A DNA stretch of 64,000 nt from Microdochium bolleyi (GCA_001566295.1 KQ964263.1:124001-188000), one strand, 5' to 3'. Counted from the first letter of the stretch, positions 36,001-47,073 are shown. Translations and numbers: made by a program. The notes: a model not told the origin generated them from the sequence alone.

Positions 36001-36957
36001 CTCGCTCGCGGAGCTACTGGCTTCAGCGGTGCTGAATTCAGTTGAAGAGGCTACATCTGTGCTAGAAGCAGTGGTAGAAGACTCCTCGGTGCTCGATACC
36101 ACAGCGGACGAGGTGGTGCTGGTCTCCTCAGAACTGCTGGCAGCAGTCTCGCTAGCAGAGGTGCTAGTCTCGGCAGTGCTGGAAGCAGCAGTAGATGAAT
36201 CCTCTGTGCTCGAAAGACTGCTTGACTCGGTGGTGCTCGAGGCGGAGCTAGACTCTTCCGCGCTGCTGGCAGCTGTGCTGGAGTCTACCGTGCTGGACGC
36301 GGTACTGGATTCCTCAGAGCTTGTTGCAGTGCTTGATGTGGCAATGCTCGATTCGGACTCAGTAGTGCTTGAAGCAGCCGAAGATGACTCTGTGGTGCTA
36401 GATGCCAGAGTGGACGAGGCGGTGCTGGTCTCCTCAGAATTGCTGGCAGCAGTCTCGCTAGCAGAGGTGCTAGTCTCGGCAGTGCTGGAAGCAGCCGAAG
36501 AGGACTCCTCTGTGCTCGAAGCACTGCTTGATTCGGCAGTACTCGAATCGGCGGTGCTGGTAGCAGAACTGAACTCTTCAGTGCTACTCGCAGCTGTGCT
36601 GGACTCTGCCGTGCTTGAAGCAGCGGTGGATTCCTCACTGCTTGCCGTGGTGCTCGACTCCGCTGTGCTTCTAGCAGCACTGGATGGTTCGGTGCTTGAT
36701 GCAGTGGTGCTTGTCTCTGCAGTGCTTGAAGACTCCTCGGAGGACGATGAGACTGTGGTAAACAACTCTGTCGAGCTGTAGTCGCTGGAGGAAGACTCAT
36801 CAGAAAACGACGAGGTAGACAGACTGCTGTAATCATAGGAAGAGTCGGATGTAGCTGTCGACTCGAATATGGTGGATGACACGGTGCTCGATGAGTCGTA
36901 GGTACTCGAGGACTCGGTCGAGCTGAAGTCGCTGGAGGTAGAGGAGACTTCCGACAT
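33004..36957 (-). CDS. giant Ser/Thr-rich, cell-surface-like protein with C-terminal globular domain
   Basis: From the ATG at 36957 the reading frame encodes 1,317 residues without interruption. About residues 1-1000 are degenerate Ser/Thr/Ala/Glu repeats (SSTAASSTEESS-like units), a composition typical of heavily O-glycosylated stalks of fungal adhesins and wall proteins. A Cys-containing spacer follows (KTCSKNNCFAAS, then CSSFLGKAQ). The last ~220 residues are a non-repetitive, Gly/Val-rich domain with further cysteines (SSDCSCLGS, FAKCAVDKG, LTCSSRNG). I recognise no family for it. No N-terminal signal peptide or C-terminal GPI signal is visible. A missed 5' exon is therefore likely if it is secreted; the frame is open about 130 bp upstream of the ATG but I found no convincing signal exon. 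Confidence 0.7.
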   Translation of the reverse strand: MSEVSSTSSDFSSTESSSTYDSSSTVSSTIFESTATSDSSYDYSSLSTSSFSDESSSSDYSSTELFTTVSSSSEESSSTAETSTTASSTEPSSAARSTAESSTTASSEESTAASSTAESSTAASSTEEFSSATSTADSSTAESSSASSTEESSSAASSTAETSTSASETAASNSEETSTASSTLASSTTESSSAASSTTESESSIATSSTATSSEESSTASSTVDSSTAASSAEESSSASSTTESSSLSSTEDSSTAASSTAETSTSASETAASSSEETSTTSSAVVSSTEESSTTASSTDVASSTEFSTAEASSSASEESTSTSVVASTSTSEESSTVSSTTEASASSSEELSTASSTSASSEESTTASSTIESSTAASSTEASGSASSTSESSTVASSTEESSSAASSTAEASTSASEELSTASSTAEASTSSSEELSTASSTVDSSTAASSTEESSTATSSTEESTSASSTSASSTSASSTADASTSSSEGVTAASSTADASTSSSEEQSTASSTAEASTSSGTESSTAESVTSDSSTISIVESSTSTESSTIEATTSSTAVLSTTESSTEASSTEQSSTESSSDVESSTVDESASSTVEPASASSTSTEDYSSTEVSSTTAEESSTAQPSTTESSTEASSTEASSTEASSTQDETASSTEASSTQDETASSTVEPASVTSTSVEQSTTEASTSETSTAESSTVVVGSTSESSSADSSTTEASSTAESSSESSSTYASTTSEVASSTVEPASATSTSVDQSTAETSTTESSTADSTSETSTTQSSTTSDIASSTVEPASATSTADESSTSSATTFQETSTTESSTAGDTASSTAEPVGVTSTTESSSTVEATSSSETSTSQSEDAASSTVEPASVTSTTDESSTVEVTSSAETSNEISAESSTAVVATEHETSTSESSTLDDITSSTAGPEKLASTASTMTSTTSSRSSSTVSSTKRTTSSTSSRTSTSTKTSSSTKTSSTVKTCSKNNCFAASTAVAARYCSSFLGKAQPPTTTIFTSTVTPTSTITKTAFVTKTVCAARGARRRFVAGDLPAPTEAPELEIREPAPAPAPTFIPPLEQRQNVFPPPQCLNTKATPRSAISSDCSCLGSSVTLITTSTVFTWPKPKTTSTTVTQTIRTQKAAIPTFRARAVVPGNAKQGGGTFGLTTGVVTDGNARRTVLLYRKPNGVSDKAALSMHISKDGRLYQVGASPYPLTSFGQVKLVRLANGVTVVGDNGNNAGTSFAKCAVDKGKPTLTCSSRNGRPIVFSEVAVPGQKNTFMIAAAEKVVNGGKAIALSGALFGKVIEGCPNSGT
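33960..36900. repeat. degenerate short-unit repeat region inside the Ser/Thr-rich gene
   Basis: Nearly 3 kb consist of imperfect repeats of 6-15 bp (plus-strand forms such as GTGCTTGAAGC and TCAGTGCTGGA). Near-identical units are duplicated around 34940-35040, and a 15-bp unit GAAGTGCTGGACGCC is repeated near 35520-35550. The bias keeps antisense frames open for more than 1.5 kb. Such arrays are prone to length change. Confidence 0.8.
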
Positions 36958-39900
36958 GATGGGCGATATGCTTCCGGGATTTTGCGATCGTCGCGGAAGT
37001 GTGATAGGCGTGATTCTCTGTCTCCAAGGTGACACTGAGCGAGGGCCACGCTGAATTTTATCCTCTGATGGCTGATCTGACACAGGAAGACCTCTGTGCG
37101 CCTAATGAAGCGGACTATATTCCTGATGCTACTTCCTTTCACACGACCAGTAATCAAAACGCCTCCTCGTCTCGGGAAACTTAACCAGAAGTCTCGACCA
37201 GCCTCACCTCACGACATCCGTCTGCCATGCTTGGAAAAGAACTTCCGGCACGCCGGATTGGCAGCAGTCTAGCGATGGTGCCCAGCCACCCTAATGATAG
37301 TGAAGCTTCATCAGTACAAAATGAGGCAACACGCCTCCAGGTCATCGGCCGGGAGACCGAGAGCGGAGCAGTCAACGAACCTTGCTCGATACTGTGGATC
37401 TTTGTGATTCCCACTCGGCCCCGAGGCGTTGGGCAGGTCCCTGCTATGTCTCAAATGAGACCGTGGCCCGGTCTCCAAGCACCTGATGCAGCAGCTCCCC
37501 AAACTCAACGGCCTGGATAGGGAAGGCCTGGACACGGGCCGGTCTTGGCGATTCGGCTCAGGCATCGCTGGCCGACCTCACGTCCTCCTCCCAAGGACTG
37601 GCAGTATTCACATGGCTCCTGGTATCAACCTTCCGAGGCTTACGCCAGATACTTAGCAGCTGAAGTGCTCTGAATCTGCACGAGTTTGCGTATTATGTCG
37701 AATTGGCTTGATGGTGGCTGACACTATATCCGCAATGATCGAATATGATTTCCTTTGCTATGGCCGGCCCTCTACTGGTAAAGAACTGTTTCCCAAAACG
37801 GTTACTCCAGTTTCCCGATTCATCGCCGCCGTGGGTTGGTGCGGAAAGCTTTGAGTCCGTGGTGATGTGACTGGTCCACCATGAGACCTGCGAATACCAG
37901 GAGCTGACTCTGGCCACCAAAGCAGCATAAGAACGCCTGATATCACAACTACGCACGAAGTATCCTCTCATTGACCTTTGCCCCAGAAGCCAGCACTGGG
38001 GTGTTCTCGACGTGTGCACCTGCTTCTCAGACAGCTCCACTAACGTCTGAGCAACGGGCGGCCCTCTTTTCCTACGTACAGTTGCGCCCGGTTTCATTGT
38101 ACCTGGCACGTGGGAGCCCAGTCCGTCAAGCATTAACAATCGAACCTTGGCATGAGCTTCGCACCCCCTATCCAATCAGAATCCGCCGGTCACGAAATCG
38201 TCTTCCCGAAGTGGGCAGGAAGAGCCGTAGCCGAGCATAATCTCGATCACTGTCTCGGAGCCTCCCCCGGCCTCGCCAATCAATGCGAGCATTAGTAAAG
38301 TCTACCACGCCTCAGCTCTGAACCCACGCTTAAGTAGCGCCACATGGCGTACCTGGACTGCGAGTATGAGACATGCGTCATGTTTCTCCGAACCGCATGT
38401 GGAAATGGACCTGCACTAGCTCGAGGCCAAGTGAATCAATTTTTATCCACACGCTGGTGAACTTTGTTACTCTCAACATTCCCATCCTATGCCCTTAGTG
38501 CATGTTAAGGCCAAAGCTTGACGACGTTGCGTGCCTTGACGACAGCACAGCCACTACTCATCAATCAGGTACTAGCTTTGAGAGTGCCAAGGCCTTCTAG
38601 CTCGGTGCCTTCTTGGAAAGCTACACACTCGTTCTAGTGGCTTCCAGCTACCCGACTTTGATTCATGGGCCCGGGGATCGGTTCTTCTCGGGGGCAAGCC
38701 GGTCTTAGCCTCGCTTTTCTCGGAGCGATGCGTCGGGAGAGGGCCAGGCCGAGCTGTCAGCAAAGCTCAGCTTGGTGCACACCAAGCGGGCAATTCTCCG
38801 AAAAGTGCCTGCCCTATTGCGGACAAAGCAAGCACGTACGTTCGTGCATGTGAAATGTCTCGCAGCCCCAGAATGAGCGGCTGACTCCTCAACGTGATCG
38901 AGACCTCCTCTCACTCTCGCACTCAAGGCCTCTGATCACGACTTTGGCTGCCCCACGGAAATCGCATCGCTTCAGGCCCCTGCCTGAAGGAGAGCTCTAA
39001 CCGGATCCAGCTTCTCGGACCAGACGGGTCCCTGTGTGGCAGGAGCTGTGCTTCCTAGATCGGCTTGAAGGCGTGCACTAGAAGCCGAATGCTGCTCTGG
39101 CGGCCCGCAAGTCCCAGGCCCAAGTCCCGGCCCAAGCCGCGGGCTGCATGAAGCTAATGCGCCTTCTGGCAGATGCCACGGCTATGCGTCGCGGGCCCGT
39201 CCCCCTTGCAGCCAGCCGCCTTGGAGCGCGCGCATCCGCGCACGCTGGCTGACGCGCGATGGTCCGACGTGCATGCCAGCCAGACTGCCTCGCGGTCCTC
39301 GACCGCCCTGCATTACGTGTCCACCTGGACAGGAATTCTCGTGACGTGTCCTGTCCCGCTGCCAGGTCCTAGACTCCTCACACAATCATTGAGCTTCGGA
39401 AAGCAACTGAGGTCGGCCCGCGAGTCGTGTGCACGCAGGCGCGACCGGGGGCAACTACTGGATGCGGTCATGTTTCCCGGCAGTTCTTATCTCTCGCAGT
39501 TGAAGAGCAGGGCGCCCATGGTGGCGTTGTTGATCCAATGCCTTTTCGGGCCAGGACGGTTTGAGGCTGCTTTGTGGCTGCGGAGGCTGAGCAGATTAGT
39601 AGCTCCAAAAAGTATGTCTGGAGCTTCACTGAACAGTGGCTCGGACAATCACAGCCGGGTATGCGCTTCGGGAGTCTGATGTGAGATTTCCTGATGGTCC
39701 TCCGGCACATGGGCAGGTGGACAAGCCGGGAGTAGCCAGGTGACTGCACTCGGGTAGCCAAGTCCACTGTGGAAAGCTTGACGCACTCTGATAGAGTCTC
39801 GGGTATTATCGCACATGCCTTGCTTGGTGGCGCCTGTTCGCCGGGAAGGAGAGAAGACCAACCACGTTGCTTAGTACAAGTCAATGTCGTAAAGTGCCCT

Positions 39901-40856
39901 CTCTTGTCTAACCTCGTGGTTCAAGGCCGTGCGTTAACTATGAGCCAGCCTACATCTACCGCTCAACCCGCGTGTCATAGGATAACGAGATTGCATGATA
40001 TTCCTCCTCCCGCCTCTTGTACAGCAACCGCCCGCGCCCAGCGGTGCTTTCCTCGACACGGAGCCTCGCGATCGATTACGGATTCGCCATCACGTCGCCT
40101 GCGCAGTATACGCCCGCCCCCGCAGCAACAGGCCGATAGATGCCCGCGATCACGGCACTTTACATGTGCCAAGTAGGGGGCCGTTCCCACGTAGCAAACC
40201 CTTGGCTTTCATGCCGGCACAACCCGGTTGTTGCAAACGGAGAGACATGCGTGGTGCATCCGTGACCCCTGAACCCCCGGGGCGTTTCTTTTCACCGCAG
40301 ACAGCCGCGGGACCCCCGACCAATAATAACCCGGGTGCGCACACAGCTTTGCCCGTGATGAGACGAGATCTTCCGGCCCCGAGTCAACTCAAGTCAGAAG
40401 GCGGGGGAAACCCCAGGCCACTCGGAGTCAACGTTCGGGGACACAGCAGCTATTGGTTGCCACCAACAGCTAGCTACCCGGTCCGGTTAATGATGATCTC
40501 TAGCCGGTGCCGCAGTTGGGTCAGCCTGCGGAAGCATGACCGGACATTCTTCGTTGCGGGAGAAAAGGGAGGGTGTCGTGTCGTGTCGACCGGGGTTTTG
40601 TTTGCTTTCGAAAATGCAAAAACACTCAGGCGCCCGTGTAATTACCGACAAGGATCTCTGCTTCTGCAGCACGGGTCAGGTGCGCTGTGAGCCGGTCTCA
40701 TGAGATAGCGAGCCCATTTGGGAGCGACACGGAAACTAACGGAGGGGTCAGTATTCGCTTTGGGGGCCGGCAATGATAAGAAGCCATGTGCAGCGCGTGG
40801 TCCATTTGCAGTGCTCGTTGAGTCTCGAAGACGATATACCACCGAAACCCGCAACA
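36958..40856. other. 3.9-kb intergenic region with no supported gene
   Basis: This is the longest gap. I found short frames only; the best with an ATG (39173-39679, plus) has no recognisable domain and a low-complexity composition. No terminal repeats, transposase fragment or clear C-to-T mutation signature was noticed by eye. Its right end holds the promoter of the FAD monooxygenase. Confidence 0.45.
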
Positions 40857-42720
40857 ATGCAGGACGTCACGCATCCGCACAACAAAGCTCTCGAGATCAT
40901 AGTGGTTGGCGCCGGACTCGGAGGCTTGTCTGCCGCTCTCTCATGCCAGCTCGCAGGCCACCATGTCACCGTTTATGAGTCCGCCGAGGAGCTCAAGGAG
41001 GTGAGTCTCCCCAGGGGGCTATTTCCCGAGCTCAAAGAAGTTCATCTTCTCACGTCGCTGAAACCACGCAAACTTCCATAGATCGGCGCCGGGCTCCAAG
41101 TCACACCGAACGGCGTCGGCAACCTCCAGCGCTGGGGGATGCCGTCCTGGCTGTGGGCCACGCAGGCCGCGCCCTCGTCGTTCCTCGTCCACCGCTTCGA
41201 CGGCCGCGTTCTGACCCAGCAGGACCAGTTCGGCGCTGAGCTTCGCCAGCGATATGGCGCGCCTCTCCTCAACCTGCACCGCGCGGACCTCCAGCTCGCC
41301 CTGGCTGAGCGGGCCAGGCAGCTGGGCGTGCAGATACGACTGGGCCAGCGCGTCGATGACATCAGTCGTCTGTCTCACGGCACACCAGAGATCACTTGCG
41401 CATCCGGGCTCAAGGCAAGCGCGGATCTGATTATTGCGGCGGACGGGTTGTGGTCGAAGTGTCGTTCGCTGTGTGCCGCCAGGGCTCAGAGGAGCCAACA
41501 GAGCTGTCTCGAGCAGCCCGAGCATCCCAACGACGATGACCCAGATGACGCCCCGCAGCCCACAGGCGATCTCGCATACCGCATCGTGCTGGATCTCGCC
41601 GATATCACCGACCCGGAACTCAGAGCATGGGTGCAGAATCCAAACCTGCACATCTGGATCGGCCCAGGCGCGCACGTGGTAGGCTACTCCCTGCGCGGCG
41701 GGACCGTGTACAACATTGTCCTGCTCGTGCCGGACGACCTGCCTGAACACATCAGACGGCAGGATGGATCGGTCGAGGAGATGCGGGCCATGTTCGAGGG
41801 CTGGGACCCGGTGCTCACGCGTTTCCTGGGCCTGGTGGACGGGGTGAAGAAGTGGAAGCTGATGCATCGTGAGTCGATTCACCCCCCTCCCCTTTCAATG
41901 CGGTTCTGGTGGGATAAAGACTGACGTCGAGGTTGCTGTAGGAAAACATCTACGCGACTGGGTAAGCCCTGAAGGCGATCTCGTCTTTGTGTAAGCTGTT
42001 CCCCTCTTTCAAGCCGCCGTTTGGAAAGTTGTAAAGTTTGTCTGCTGACACTTTTCTTGGTTATCTCGATCTGATAACAGCGGCGATGCGTGTCACCCGA
42101 TGCTCCCATATCTCGGACAGGGTGCAAACCTAGCGATCGAAGACGGCGCGGTGCTAGGTCTGCTCCTCGGCAGCGTCGCCTCGCGCGACCAGCTGCCGCA
42201 GGCCCTCGACATGTACCAGCAGCTCCGCAAGGCTCGGGGCGAGGCCGTGGTCGAGGAAACCTTCAGACAGGTATTGTCATGTCATGACCCAATTCCACCC
42301 CCTCCCATATCGCGATCATCGCTTCCACGGCGCAAGGGAGAGCTGACACGGGCTCAAAACTAGCGCGATGCGTGGCACATGCCAGACGGGCCGGAGCAGC
42401 AGGCCCGAGACGCCCTCTTCTACGAGTTCCAGACTGGTGGGAAGCCCGTGACGAGGCCGTGTCCCAGTCGCTGGGTCTGTCCTCAGGTCCAGCCGTGGCT
42501 GTTTGGCTACGACGCGAGGGCGGAAGTCGATGCGGCGCTGGCCCGCAGGCCGTTCTTGACATCTACTCCGCCACGCAGTTCGCGCTGTTCGGATCAGGGG
42601 AAAGATGTCGACGCGAGACGTCTCCGGAGCAGTGGCTCCCGGTTCTGGGCGGGTGTTCGTAGATTCTGGGCTTTCTCGCTGTGTGCCTCTTTTACGCGGC
42701 CAAGAGGGGCCATGAAATAG
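40857..42720 (+). CDS. FAD-dependent monooxygenase, salicylate-hydroxylase-like
   Basis: Exons 40857-41000, 41082-41868, 41942-41990, 42081-42270 and 42364-42720 sum to 508 residues in frame. The dinucleotide fold IIVVGAGLGGLSAALSC starts near residue 14. The flavin-binding GDACHPMLPYLGQGANLA spans the exon 3/4 junction near residue 328, with RADL (near 150) and ADGLWS segments between. The family hydroxylates aromatic or polyketide-type substrates with NAD(P)H and O2. The last ~60 residues diverge from the usual family end and are basic. No partner genes of a degradation or biosynthetic pathway are next to it, so the substrate is open. Confidence 0.9.
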
Positions 42721-43212
42721 CTACAGGATGGCGAGGCACCGGGTCGTGATTGGTTTCTGATGTTCACGGAATTACTGTAACTGGTCTGTGCGGCTGGCCA
42801 ACATCAATGCCTGATTCCAGCATCGACCTATGACCTGGACGCCAGCAGCAGCAGCACTTGTGCCGAGCCTCCAGTTGATTTGTTCAGTATTACGTGAAGA
42901 TAGCATCCGAACATCCTCCACTGCTAAGTTGTAACTTATCTTACGGGGCCTCGTTCTTCACATTAAACACGTCTCAGTCTCACAAAGCTCGTTGAGACAA
43001 ATTCGCTTACACTCTCCCTGAAGGACACACTCGCACTAGATGCTGCGAAACTACAACCAAAAGCCTACCCGCCTTGGAAGATAGGATCCTGGAGTTCCAG
43101 CTAAACGGACATGAGCGTGCCGTTTTTGCCATCTTCTTCCCTCGAGCCAGCAGGACCACACAGTGGCACATACAGCCTCTCTCACAATAGCTGCCTTCGT
43201 CCAAGCAAGCAT
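42721..43212. other. intergenic region
   Basis: No supported gene; 3' flanks of two convergent genes. Confidence 0.4.
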
Positions 43213-44699
43213 TCACTCCTGGAGAACTGCAGGACGCTCCCGGCCCTGATTCTCCCGTTTGCTGTAACGTGCTTTGCTGAAGCGGAAGGAAGAAAAGTAA
43301 TCCTTGACCTCAACGAGATGGCCGCGGGAATGCGGAATCGCCCAGCTGCTGACTATGTTGTATCGCTTTGCACCGCTGCTCATCTCCTTTAGGATGTCGC
43401 CGGATGAGCACTCTTGGCTGCCATATTCAGCGTGATCGGAAACGCTGCAATATGAGCACTCTGGACGATGGAGCTGCCGTGGGACGCTGCTGATTACGTT
43501 TTCCGGGCTGTGATCATGCGTGGCGCACCGGGCCCGAAACTTCTTCAGCGCGCGTTCAGTAGATTGGCCGTTTCCAGAGCTGAACAAGTGCTTGCCAGGC
43601 ACAGCGATGTGCGGGTGCTGATCGCACGCCTTGATGTAGCGCAGGCTGGGCAGGGCGAGGGACAGCAGCGCATCTAGATGGCCCACCGTGAAGGTGCAGG
43701 ACGTGAAGGACAGGGTCATGACTGTCGCGGCGTGGAGCTCGACAAAATGTACCAGAGAGTCGACGGGACACGGCAGGCCCGTCATCGAGAAGTGCTCGAG
43801 CCTCTTCCAGACTACCGCCTCGTCTCGGAAAAAGTGCACGACGAGGGCACCGAGACCTACCCGGGCCTGTTCGCGCTGGGCGAAGCTGCCAGAGTACCGG
43901 AGACCAGACCGGACGTGGAGCTTCCTGAGGTGTCTTGCCGATGACAAGTGGGCACAGACCTGCGTGACAGCGATTGCGTTGGCAGCCCCAAGCGAGAGGT
44001 CGAGATGCGTGATGTGTTGTCCCGGCGTGCCACGGACGCCTTTGAAGAAGGTGATGTCAGCGTAGTCGCTCCTGGGGTCGTGGGTCGAGAAAGAGGTTGA
44101 GCAGCCCAGTGTCCGTGCTCTATCTCGTCGCTCGATACTGCATTAAATTGCCTGTCGCAAGTACTCGCGCGGAAGCCTGTACGGCCCGTCGGAACAGGTC
44201 AGAATGGCGGCGGCGTCTTGTGTAGGAGTGCCTTCCTGGCGCCGGAGCTGCAGCTTGGAGAGCTGAGCTGGAGGACGTCGAGACGCGGCAGGCCATCGAG
44301 GGTGGTCTCCAGGGTCTCGCGGAATGCGTCGAGGGTGTTGATGGCATCAGAGCGGTTTTCGCGCATTGGGAGCCAGCACTGGTCTGCGAAGCACGGCTTC
44401 TTCCCGTCGGATTCGAAGACGTGGCCTGTGATACCCTGATAGCGCCTGACCTCGGGCAGACTGTCGGGTATGACGACCCATTGCAGGATGCGAACGTGCT
44501 TTGCGAGCCGCGGGTGCAGGGCAACGTGGAGGAAGGTGTCGCGGTCGGCGGTAAGCATCGAGAGACAGACGCGGCGGAAGAGGCGGGCGAGCCTCAGCTG
44601 CTTCAGGTCGTGGCCCTCGAGCCGCACAAGGATGTTGTCAAAGAGCTCGGTGGGCAGCGCCGCGAGCTGCGCTCCGACTCCGTCGTGTCCGTCAGCCAT
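43213..44699 (-). pseudogene. F-box paralog 1, probably disrupted
   Basis: An F-box opening LAALPTELFDNILVRLEG starts about 12 residues after the ATG at 44699. The following LRLARLFRRVCLSML lacks about a dozen residues that paralog 3 has between LRLA and LFRRVRLSML. The frame continues to a stop at 44199. Related sequence resumes in another frame by about 44150 (for example GQHITHLDLSLG and HLSSARHLRKLHV) and runs to 43213. No plausible GT donor exists before the 44199 stop, so an intron does not explain the break. A frameshift or small deletion is more likely. The C-terminal half still matches paralogs 2 and 3 (TGLPCPVDSLVHFVELHA). If functional, it would be an SCF adaptor. Confidence 0.6.
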
Positions 44700-44708
44700 G
44701 GGCAACAA

Positions 44709-45177
44709 AAAGCCATTGGTGAGGGTTGTGGGAAAAGTAGTTAGGGGGACGAGGTAGAGAGTGGCCGGAACAGCCCGACACGATGCCCGAGGGATTTAGC
44801 ACAAGACAGGTGAGATCAATATGAAGAGAAAGTGACCGGAAAGGCAAAGACGGTTGCTGGTGCGTATAAAGTGCCCTCTAGAGCGGGGCAATTGATGCAG
44901 TACTCCATCAGTCATTGGTTGGTGAACCTTGGCCATGGTCACAGAGACGACGACGAGAGTCAGCAAACAGTCATCTAGATTGTTTGCTTGTGTCAAGAAG
45001 GTCTCGTCTCTTTGTACACAACATTCCCGTCTTGTCTCGTTGAACCAAGTGTGTCCACGCAGGATTACCTTTAGTCGTATCAACCTGATATCGTCTCTCC
45101 TCCCCTTCTGTCGGCAGCCTCCTCGCCCCAACTTTCACAAGCTGGATTGATACATACACGAAACACCACGGGCATCA
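44709..45177. other. divergent intergenic region between F-box paralogs 1 and 2
   Basis: A short divergent spacer presumably holding both promoters; no gene seen. Confidence 0.4.
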
Positions 45178-46683
45178 TGGCTGTCAGTCTCCCTCTCCCG
45201 CACAGCCTCACCTCGCCAGACATGTGCACACACTGCACTGGCCCGGGCTGCCGACCCGACCAGAAGGCCCTCTACGGGTGGCGGCGTGTGTTCCTGACGT
45301 ACAGCTGCAGGCACTTGCACAAGCTGGGTCATGCTCTGGATCTCTATTTCTGGATCCCACTGGGCGTTGACCACGCCGACTTCGTCTGGAGGCTCAAGGC
45401 TCTCCGCCCGGAACTCGATCGCGCGCTCTCCACCATGTCGCATCTTGACACCGTCGACATACCGCAGGTTGTCTCCCCTCACCACCTCTCCGCCCTGCGG
45501 CAAGACCGCAACAACTTCACTATCGTCAGCAACCGACCCGGTCTCGCCAGACACGTGCAGGTCTTGGACTGGATAGTCTACCCAGACAACATCGGCAGTT
45601 TCGTCCGCTGGGTCGCCAACGATTCAGACGACGAGCAGCCGTTCCACATCATGGCTCAGCAATTTTCCTGCCAACTGCTGGATCAGCCTGCATGGCAGCC
45701 ACCAGAGAAAGATTGCGCAACTCGACGCCTTTCGGCAAGATCTCAACGCGGCGCTCGTGGCGATGCCCAAGCTCTCCACACTAGTGTCGCAGGTCGTCGA
45801 TGCCGCACGTCTCTCTCTCTTTCCCCAAATCCAGGAGCGTGTCGGGGCGAATCAGAGTAAATCGCATGGCACCGGCACATTCGACCACGGGTTGGACGGT
45901 CTCGGCCTAGGATACGAGTTCGTCAAGCACACCATGGCCATGAACTGTGCCGGTCGACCTCCACACCAAGCGCTGGCGCATGTCACTCTCCATGGTTACT
46001 TCAGCCCGAGAATCAGACCGACCACCACGTTCTTTCGCCCATCCCTGTTCGAAACGTTTTCAACCCTGACACAGGTTCGCATCAGTCTCACCGACTGCAT
46101 CCTCGGCAACGCCACACTAGTTCTTTCTTGTTTGCAGGCTGCGCGAAGGCTTCAATTCCTGGCGGTCATCGGTTGGAGCGCGTCAGAATCTTTGGGGGTA
46201 AGAGAGTGGAAGCGTGAGCAGCAAGTGGCTTTCCTCAAAAGGCGGCTCGATTGCCACCATGGAACCTCCTGGCCCCTCCTCGAGGCTCTCAATCTAGCCA
46301 AGGTCTCTTTTCCGGTTGACACCATCCTGCATTTCATCGGGCTACACTCCACTACCCTGCGGCGCGTCAGGCTCAGACTGGATCCTCCGGTTGTCACCGT
46401 CGCGCATATGACGGCGATGGCCCAAATAGACGGCCTGCAGCTGGTCGCCCTACGCGTGGAGACACCCCATCCCGAAGTCGCGCTGGGCTGTACGGAAGCG
46501 AGGCTCTATGTCAACAGCAAGCCCGGCAAGCACTGGCGGCGGAAGCCGAAGCTGGTCAGGATGCTAGTGTCCAGCAGACAGAGTGCACTCGTCGGCGTAA
46601 GAGATCCAAAGCCCCTCTGGCTTAGCAATTCCGACGGCCTCAAAGTCATCGATGCAAAGGCCTATGTCACTCCGTTCCGATAG
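45178..46683 (+). pseudogene. F-box paralog 2, chimeric and frameshifted
   Basis: The first frame (from ATG 45178) contains WIPLGVDHADFVWRL followed by LRPELDRALSTMSHLDTV. This matches the middle of paralog 3 (CWIGVSASHGEIVTLL; FRASLDAALEAMPRLQTF). A second partial unit then starts with HHLSALRQDRNNFTIVSNRP. A complete F-box is not visible. Near 45675 the homology jumps frame: MAQQFSCQ continues as CWISLHGSHQRKIAQLDAF in the +1 frame, one base too many. From there the frame is open to 46683 and matches paralog 3 closely (DTILHFIGLHSTTLRRV versus SALAHFIGLHSESLQRL). The locus therefore looks like a merged duplicate with a one-base break, unless the base is a sequence error. Confidence 0.6.
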
Positions 46684-46692
46684 TCGCCACGC

Positions 46693-47073
46693 CGTTAAGA
46701 GACACGCTGGAAATGGGGTCGCACTCGACCTGGGGGCGATGTCCACTTCTGGGGAACTCCGGGCCACGACGGGGAGCACACGACAACGTGGTTCTTCACA
46801 CGCGCGGGTGGGAGTGATCCAGGCCGATACGGTGATGATCCATACGCGTGGTGGCTGGACTGGGACGAAGGAAAGGGCGACATGGCATTTCCCACCCCTG
46901 TTGGCCACATGTTCAGAGTGTTCGTGGAGGATGAAGCCGAGGACCTTGGCCATGCACTTGTGGACGGCAAGGTCTCTCTGCCACGTCATACACACCTCTT
47001 CCCGAGGGACTTGCTAGATCCAATGGTACAAGATAGGGTCTGGCCATCGCACCCAGAGTCTGGCGTACTCTGA
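46693..47073 (+). pseudogene. orphan coding-like segment following F-box paralog 2
   Basis: Directly after the stop of paralog 2, a 127-codon open frame reads as convincing protein: ETRWKWGRTRPGGDVHFWG, then GEHTTTWFFTRAGG, DDPYAWWLDWDEGKGDM and LPRHTHLFPRDLLDPM. It is rich in Trp, Asp, Gly and His and uses GC-ending codons like the neighbouring genes. It has no ATG until its middle (46882). It could be a 3' exon spliced onto paralog 2, a domain lost from other copies, or a gene fragment. I do not recognise the family. Confidence 0.5.

Noticed and set aside
32954..36781. Two very long plus-strand open frames (about 720 and 552 codons) opposite the Ser/Thr-rich gene
   Set aside because: They are antisense shadows created by the repetitive Ser/Thr/Glu codons; their Val/Leu/Ser repeat composition is implausible and the minus frame has the non-repetitive C-terminal domain.
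39173..39679. 168-codon plus-strand frame with a true ATG
   Set aside because: Composition is low in conserved-protein character and no motif is recognisable; listed only as gap content.
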